Part shown: positions 32,000 through 36,262 of the stretch, one piece after another
How the letters are laid out: the number at the start of each line of letters is the position of its first letter
Position numbering within the stretch: position 1 is the stretch's first letter
Assembly: GCA_001797745.1 (NCBI GenBank)
Contig: MGQF01000067.1
Location: 6,412 to 42,673 of the forward strand
Length of the DNA: 36,262 nucleotides
Source of the DNA: Deltaproteobacteria bacterium RBG_13_52_11
Lineage (GTDB): Bacteria > Desulfobacterota > B13-G15 > RBG-16-54-18
Direction of reading: 5' to 3'
Made by a program: the position numbers and the translations under genes
Notes under the pieces: model-generated
The model's input: the letters and a program-made list of their open reading frames with translations, nothing else
Told to the model about the DNA's origin: nothing
Database searches by the model: none

Positions 32000-32413
32000 A
32001 TGTCAAAAGTTGTAAGATTTGGTGTATCACTAGATCAAGAGTTATTAGAGAAATTTGACCGCCTTGCAAAAGAAAGAAACTATACTTGTCGTTCCGAGGC
32101 ATTTAGGGATTTAATGCGCCAGGAACTGGTTCAAAAACAATGGCAAGAGGGTAAGGAGATCGCCGGTGCCATCACGCTCATTTACGACCATCACAAAAGA
32201 GAGTTGGTAAATAAGCTTATGGATATCCAGCATGATTTCGGCGCGCTGATTATCTCTTCTCAGCACGTTCATTTAGATCACCGCAATTGCCTGGAGATCA
32301 TTGCATTCAAGGGTTCTCCACGAGAGGCACAAAAATTGGGCGACAGCTTGAAATCAGTAAAAGGGGTGAAACATGGAACATTGAGCATGACAACTACTGG
32401 CAAGGATATTTAG
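32000..32413 (+). CDS. nikR: Nickel-responsive repressor NikR
   Basis: A ribbon-helix-helix DNA-binding domain (residues 1-45, V-R-F-G-V-S-L-D-Q-E-L-L) is joined to an ACT-like metal-binding domain. The high-affinity nickel ligands of E. coli NikR (His76, His87, His89, Cys95) correspond to His78, His89, His91 and Cys97 here, in the motif H-V-H-L-D-H-R-N-C-L-E. Length (137 aa) is typical. NikR with nickel bound represses nickel-uptake genes; the genes downstream are an ECF nickel importer, and matching half-sites lie before nikR and before the next gene. Confidence 0.95.
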   Translation: MSKVVRFGVSLDQELLEKFDRLAKERNYTCRSEAFRDLMRQELVQKQWQEGKEIAGAITLIYDHHKRELVNKLMDIQHDFGALIISSQHVHLDHRNCLEIIAFKGSPREAQKLGDSLKSVKGVKHGTLSMTTTGKDI

Positions 32414-32436
32414 GGGTATTATTTTTTTGCCCATAA

Positions 32437-32463
32437 GTAGCACTAATTTAATATTAGTAGCAC
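32437..32463 (+). promoter_or_regulatory. Tandem NikR-type half-sites upstream of the importer genes
   Basis: GTAGCAC occurs twice (32437-32443 and 32457-32463) in the same orientation with a 13-bp spacer, the spacing of the inverted pair before nikR. Each lies in a symmetrical 15-mer of the form ATTAGTAGCACTAAT, exact in the second copy. The site is 92 bp before the next start codon. Confidence 0.55.
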
Positions 32464-32554
32464 TAATGGGATTTACAAAAAAAGGTGTTAGAAGCATGGC
32501 GCGAGAACTCATAACTCTAGGTGGAAAGTATTAAGAAGAAGGAGGAAAATCGTT

Positions 32555-33256
32555 ATGTTTCCAGTACTAGTTTATAAAAAAGAAAAGAGAACCACAATGA
32601 TACACATAATATTTACGAAGCGATTTGCTTTGGTATTAACTCTGTGTTTCATACTGACTCAATGTTTAATTTTTTACGTGGGTGCACACGAGGCTCCTCG
32701 GCTAGAGCCGCGCACACCTGTCGTGATGAAAGAATTCCCCGTAGATCCCGCACTATTCAAAGAGGATGTCAGACCGTATCTACAGAAGATCATTGAGAGA
32801 CATGGTCTTGAGGAGTGGAAGGCGTGTGTCTTGACCAACGAGTTACATCGACACCTGGGGATCTACTCTCTTGTTGGAGCCAAAATGGGGGTCAGGGCAA
32901 GGGAAATCTTAGAAGCCCCTTTTGATACGGTAGATGTCATCTCGTTGGCCGGAAACCAACAACCCCTGAGTTGTATGAACGACGGACTTCAGGTTTCCAC
33001 AGGAGCAAGCCTGGGTCGTGCAGCTATTACCATCGCTCACGTGAACCAGCCTGCGGCGATTTTTCTCTATAGGGATAAAATGGCCACCCTAAGGACAAAA
33101 AAGGAAATAGTGAATCAGATACAGGGAGATATTCAGGCGGCCTTGAAGAAGTATGGAGGATTAAACCCTGAATACTTTGCACATATTAGGAAGCTATCAC
33201 TCGAATACTGGTTAAAATGGGACCGAAAAGAAATTTTCGAGGAGATCATTGATTAA
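32555..33256 (+). CDS. Exported FmdE-like protein in the nickel operon
   Basis: An N-terminal signal sequence (hydrophobic run about residues 24-42, possible cleavage after Y-V-G-A) precedes a domain like that of formylmethanofuran dehydrogenase subunit E: E-L-H-R-H-L-G-I-Y-S-L-V-G-A-K-M-G, then S-C-M-N-D-G-L-Q-V-S-T-G-A-S-L-G. In FmdE proteins the matching region carries His and Cys residues thought to bind metal; here they are His98, His100 and Cys140. AAGGAGG twelve bases upstream supports the ATG at 32555; an ATG at 32597 would leave a shorter signal peptide. Position between nikR and nikM suggests a periplasmic nickel-binding or delivery protein (inference). Confidence 0.7.
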   Translation: MFPVLVYKKEKRTTMIHIIFTKRFALVLTLCFILTQCLIFYVGAHEAPRLEPRTPVVMKEFPVDPALFKEDVRPYLQKIIERHGLEEWKACVLTNELHRHLGIYSLVGAKMGVRAREILEAPFDTVDVISLAGNQQPLSCMNDGLQVSTGASLGRAAITIAHVNQPAAIFLYRDKMATLRTKKEIVNQIQGDIQAALKKYGGLNPEYFAHIRKLSLEYWLKWDRKEIFEEIID

Positions 33257-33391
33257 CATTATATGCTGGCCTTGCGATCAGTTTTAAATGCTGTTAGGGT
33301 ATAAGAGGTTGCTATCGGTACTAATTCGGATGCGAATGATTCAGCAGCTTTAACCTTTGTCTACACATTTTAGATTGAACAAGGAGAAGAA

Positions 33392-34078
33392 ATGCATATA
33401 CCAGACGGATATTTGGGGCCGGCGTCATGCGGTTTTTTCTATGCGCTGATGCTGCCGATATGGACAGTGGCTACCAGGATAGTTAAAAAAACCCTTAAGG
33501 CAAAGCAGGTCCCCCTGTTGGCAATAGGCGCTGCCTTTAGCTTTGTCATCATGATGTTCAATGTCCCCATACCAGGAGGTTCAACCGGGCATGCAGTCGG
33601 GGGTGTTTTAGTGGCCATCCTTCTTGGGCCGTGGGCGGCATGCATCGCAATAACCGTTGCCTTGGTCGTTCAAGCACTATTATTCGGAGACGGTGGTATT
33701 ACGGCGATAGGGGCGAATTGTTTTAACATGGCCTTTGTGTTACCTTTTATAGGATACTATCTCTACAAGGCCCTGAGTTATAACGCCCCCCTTGATTCAA
33801 ACAGAAGGGTGCTGGCGGCAGGGGTGGCTGGTTATATTGGCATTAATGTGGCTGCCTTTTTAGCAGGGGTTGAATTCGGGTTGCAGCCGCTGTTGCACCA
33901 TACTGCTGATGGCCAGGCCCTTTACTGTCCTTACGGATTGAATATCGCGGTGCCGGCAATGGCAGGCGAGCATCTCTTGATATTCGGCTGGGTCGAGGCT
34001 ATTGTAACCGCCCTCGTGATAAAATTTTTACAGAAGCAAGCGCCCGAGCTTCTTAAAGAAAAAAAAGGGAGGGGATAA
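33392..34078 (+). CDS. nikM: ECF nickel transporter substrate-binding membrane protein NikM (CbiM family)
   Basis: The protein starts M-H-I-P-D-G-Y, in which the N-terminal Met1 amine and His2 bind the metal in NikM/CbiM; the third ligand His67 is present in G-G-S-T-G-H-A-V-G-G. Seven or so hydrophobic helices fill the 228 residues. CbiM and NikM share this sequence, but the NikR-type sites in front assign nickel. GGAGAAG precedes the ATG. The stop is 2 bp before nikN, so the pair is translated together. Confidence 0.93.
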   Translation: MHIPDGYLGPASCGFFYALMLPIWTVATRIVKKTLKAKQVPLLAIGAAFSFVIMMFNVPIPGGSTGHAVGGVLVAILLGPWAACIAITVALVVQALLFGDGGITAIGANCFNMAFVLPFIGYYLYKALSYNAPLDSNRRVLAAGVAGYIGINVAAFLAGVEFGLQPLLHHTADGQALYCPYGLNIAVPAMAGEHLLIFGWVEAIVTALVIKFLQKQAPELLKEKKGRG

Positions 34079-34080
34079 CT

Positions 34081-34416
34081 ATGAAAATTGCGACTAAATT
34101 GTGGATAGGATTAGGTGCGTTGATCGTCCTTTCTCCCCTCGGGTTATTGCTCCCCGAACATTTTAAGGCAGGTGCTGCATGGGGTGAGTGGGGAATGGAT
34201 GAGATAAAGGAGCTCGCAGGATATGTCCCCAAGGGGTTAGAAAAACTCGCGCCATTATGGAATGCGCCTCTACCTGATTATGCCTTGAAGGGATGGGAGG
34301 AAAAAGGTTTATCGCATTTAAGTTTTGCGTATATTATATCGGCCATAGTAGGTATGGCCATTACATGCATTGCGGTATTGCTTATAGGCAGGCTGTTGGC
34401 CAGGAAGGGCGATTAG
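34081..34416 (+). CDS. nikN: NikN/CbiN-like small ECF component (PDGLE domain)
   Basis: This 111-residue protein has one helix at each end (about residues 8-25 and 82-103) with a periplasmic loop between them containing D-E-I-K-E-L-A-G-Y-V-P-K-G-L-E and P-L-P-D-Y-A-L-K-G-W, the sequence area of PDGLE-domain proteins. NikN/CbiN works with NikM in metal capture. It begins 2 bp after nikM. A GGAAGGGC near its end can serve the next start. Confidence 0.8.
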   Translation: MKIATKLWIGLGALIVLSPLGLLLPEHFKAGAAWGEWGMDEIKELAGYVPKGLEKLAPLWNAPLPDYALKGWEEKGLSHLSFAYIISAIVGMAITCIAVLLIGRLLARKGD

Positions 34417-34418
34417 TA

Positions 34419-35264
34419 GTGTTTAAAAACAATAATTTCATAGAGCGCTCAATCATGGGCGCTCTATCTTTTTTAAAGGAATCGATCTTTGCTGAAGAAT
34501 ATGCATCACGGAAAAGTTTTTTGCAATCGTTAGATCCAAGGATCAAGACCTTAACCTTCCTCCTCTTCATCATGCAAGTACTTCTTGCCAAGAATCTCTT
34601 CATTTTGTTATGCCTTTATGCGTTATGTTTACTGCTGACGCTTTGTTCTAAGATCAACCTGGGATTTTTCTTGAAACGGACGTGGATATTTATACCCCTG
34701 TTTTCGCTCCTGATCGCCATTCCTGCCTTGTTTAATATCGTTACCCCCGGGGAACCGTTCATTACTTTCAAGATAGCCGGACAAAAACTTAGTATTACCC
34801 GCCAAGGATTATTTGGAGCACTATTTTTTATTATGCGCGTGATAACTTCCGTATCGTTTGTTGTTCTTTTAAGTGTTACGACGAAGCATTTTGAGCTGCT
34901 CAAGGTTTTACGTTTTTTTAGGATACCACAAGTCTTTGTGATGACCATCGGAATGTGCTACCGATATATTTATCTTTTTGTTGAGATAATCGAAAACACC
35001 TATCTCGCCATCAAGAGTCGGGTAGGAATAACGGTTCACTACAAAAAAGGACAGCATATTGTTGCGTGGAACATCGCCTATCTGTGGAATCGCTCGTACC
35101 AACTCAATGAAGAGGTGTATAAGGCAATGCTTTCAAGGGGATATAGGGGAGAGCCGGTTGCCATGAATGATTTTAAAATCAAACCAAAAGATGGGTTGTG
35201 GTTATGTTTAGTCGTAATAATTTCTGCTTCGATGATATATTTAAATTATCGGCTAAAAGTATGA
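34419..35264 (+). CDS. nikQ: ECF transporter transmembrane protein NikQ (CbiQ family, T component)
   Basis: The protein has several membrane helices and the CbiQ coupling motifs, including the Arg/Gly-containing A-M-L-S-R-G-Y-R-G-E helix that touches the ATPase. Start choice is open: GTG at 34419 (281 aa) has AGGAAG upstream, but ATG at 34455 (269 aa) gives a normal CbiQ N-terminus and lies in the loop of a hairpin. Both begin near the stop of nikN (34416). It scaffolds the NikM-NikN module to NikO. Expression may depend on the hairpin at 34440-34474. Confidence 0.88.
   Translation: MFKNNNFIERSIMGALSFLKESIFAEEYASRKSFLQSLDPRIKTLTFLLFIMQVLLAKNLFILLCLYALCLLLTLCSKINLGFFLKRTWIFIPLFSLLIAIPALFNIVTPGEPFITFKIAGQKLSITRQGLFGALFFIMRVITSVSFVVLLSVTTKHFELLKVLRFFRIPQVFVMTIGMCYRYIYLFVEIIENTYLAIKSRVGITVHYKKGQHIVAWNIAYLWNRSYQLNEEVYKAMLSRGYRGEPVAMNDFKIKPKDGLWLCLVVIISASMIYLNYRLKV
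34440..34474 (+). terminator. Hairpin plus T-run at the nikN/nikQ junction
   Basis: ATAGAGCGC (34440-34448) and GCGCTCTAT (34459-34467) form a perfect 9-bp stem with a 10-nt loop, then CTTTTTT (34468-34474). This looks like an intrinsic terminator or attenuator. The ATG at 34455 is inside the loop, so the stem could also hide a nikQ start. Confidence 0.55.
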
Positions 35265-35273
35265 AAGGGTATT

Positions 35274-36089
35274 ATGGATAATCTAATCTTTGAATTAAAG
35301 GATGTCTATTTCGCGTATCTTGGGAAATATCCCGCCTTATGCGGCGTAGATATCAATATCCGGCAGGGAGAACGGATAACGATTATCGGCGCAAACGGCT
35401 CTGGGAAATCAACGCTTTTACATATGTTGGATGGGCTTATTTTCCCTGACAAAGGCACCATTAAAGCCTTTGGCAGGGAATTAAAAGAAGGTCGCTTTAG
35501 CGATGAAAACTTCTCAATGGATTTTAGAAAGAAAGTAGGATTGGTTTTTCAGAATTCCGATGTCCAGTTGTTCTGCCCAACCGTAAAAGAAGATATTGTC
35601 TTCGGCCCGCTCCAGTTAAGAGTTGGTAAAAGGGAGATTGAGAGGCGTCTCGACGAGCTTATTAATATTCTAAACATTAAAGATTTATTGGATAGATCCC
35701 CGCATCAGTTAAGTATCGGTGAAAAACGCAAAGTTGCGATAGCATCGACTTTGATGATTGATCCCGATGTTCTTATCGTGGATGAACCGACATCTGGATT
35801 AGATCCTTTGACAACCAGGCACATCATTGACATGCTCCTGCAGGCCAATGTCGCTGGTAAGACAATCATCACCTCTACACACGATCTGCATATCGTTGAG
35901 GAGATATCCGACGTGGTTTACGTATTCGGCCACGAAAAGAGAATAGTAAGGTCCGGCAGTCCGCAGGAAATCTTGGAAGACAACCAATTGCTTGAGGTCA
36001 ACAACCTCATACATATACATAGCCACAGGCATAAAGGGAGAACACACTCTCACCCCCATCTGCATTTATATCATCATGATGAAGGTTAA
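35274..36089 (+). CDS. nikO: ECF nickel transporter ATPase NikO (CbiO family) with His-rich tail
   Basis: All ABC motifs are intact: Walker A G-A-N-G-S-G-K-S-T (residues 39-47), Q-loop V-F-Q-N-S, signature L-S-I-G-E-K-R-K, Walker B V-L-I-V-D-E-P-T-S-G-L-D-P and H-loop T-H-D-L-H. After the ATPase core the last 30 residues hold about ten His (for example H-I-H-S-H-R-H and T-H-S-H-P-H-L-H), a metal-storage or sensing tail seen in some nickel proteins. The ATG is 9 bp after nikQ. The stop is followed immediately by the right 72-bp inverted repeat. Confidence 0.95.
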   Translation: MDNLIFELKDVYFAYLGKYPALCGVDINIRQGERITIIGANGSGKSTLLHMLDGLIFPDKGTIKAFGRELKEGRFSDENFSMDFRKKVGLVFQNSDVQLFCPTVKEDIVFGPLQLRVGKREIERRLDELINILNIKDLLDRSPHQLSIGEKRKVAIASTLMIDPDVLIVDEPTSGLDPLTTRHIIDMLLQANVAGKTIITSTHDLHIVEEISDVVYVFGHEKRIVRSGSPQEILEDNQLLEVNNLIHIHSHRHKGRTHSHPHLHLYHHDEG

Positions 36090-36161
36090 CCAATTATCTC
36101 ACCGCTGAAAAAATCTTACGTGCTGGTTCGCAAGCATTGTGAGCAAGAGGCTCGGCATGCC
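36090..36161 (-). repeat. Right copy of the 72-bp inverted repeat bounding the nik cluster
   Basis: The reverse complement of this segment matches 31846-31917 at 58 of 72 positions. It begins at the base after the nikO stop codon. The remaining 36162-36262 shows no gene or RNA that I can recognise. Confidence 0.7.
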
Positions 36162-36262
36162 GCTGTCAATCCCGGAAATCTAAAAGGCGTTTATGCTTGT
36201 TGACTCATAAATAAATGTTACCCTGGGGGATCGTTGGTAGAGGGGTGTGAGGGGTAGCAGGA

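Overview
The window looks like a chromosomal segment of a Gram-negative anaerobe of the Desulfobacterota/Deltaproteobacteria type. This is an inference from gene content: O-antigen ligase, ArnT-like lipid A glycosyltransferases, a phoH-pgpH-ybeY block, and a NikR-controlled ECF nickel importer. No rRNA, tRNA, CRISPR array or intact insertion sequence is visible.

Layout. (1) Positions 1-7893 (+): surface-polysaccharide genes (O-antigen ligase cut by the window edge, GtrB/ArnC-like glycosyltransferase, AsnB-type amidotransferase, a 774-aa membrane/TPR protein), then an alpha/beta-hydrolase remnant, an AT-rich methyltransferase and a Sir2 deacylase. (2) 8153-11851 (+): phoH-pgpH-ybeY with tight overlaps. 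(3) 11987-21907 (-): an envelope-remodelling block holding two ArnT-like glycosyltransferases, a soluble DPM1-like glycosyltransferase, two membrane-anchored metallophosphoesterases, a membrane-anchored dual-specificity phosphatase, and an OmpR-family two-component system. Two promoters in this block share a nearly identical element resembling a PmrA/QseB box (6-bp half-sites, N5 spacer) exactly 22 bp upstream of a -10 hexamer. (4) 21966-29545 (-): a probable operon TPM protein - nucleotidyltransferase - lemA - (nucleotidyltransferase remnant) - lemA - murU-like - amgK-like - ldcA - mpl - small membrane ORF. The last named enzymes make a nearly complete AmgK/MurU + LdcA/Mpl peptidoglycan-recycling route. 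(5) 29742-31097 (-): a B12-binding radical SAM protein, preceded by a decayed CbiO-type ATPase. (6) 31918-36089 (+): nikR, an exported FmdE-like protein, nikM, nikN, nikQ and nikO. The cluster is more AT-rich than its surroundings and lies between two 72-bp imperfect inverted copies of one sequence (58/72 identical by hand alignment).

How it fits together. Regions 1, 3 and 4 all concern building and remodelling the cell envelope. Region 3 reads as a sensor-kinase-controlled lipid A or envelope phosphate/sugar modification regulon. Region 6 looks like an imported nickel-uptake cassette that settled beside the wreck of an older ECF ATPase. The most interesting signals are the shared promoter element beside the two-component system, the inverted-repeat-bounded nickel cassette, the three NikR-type half-sites, a hairpin plus T-run at the nikN/nikQ junction, and traces of two local duplications.
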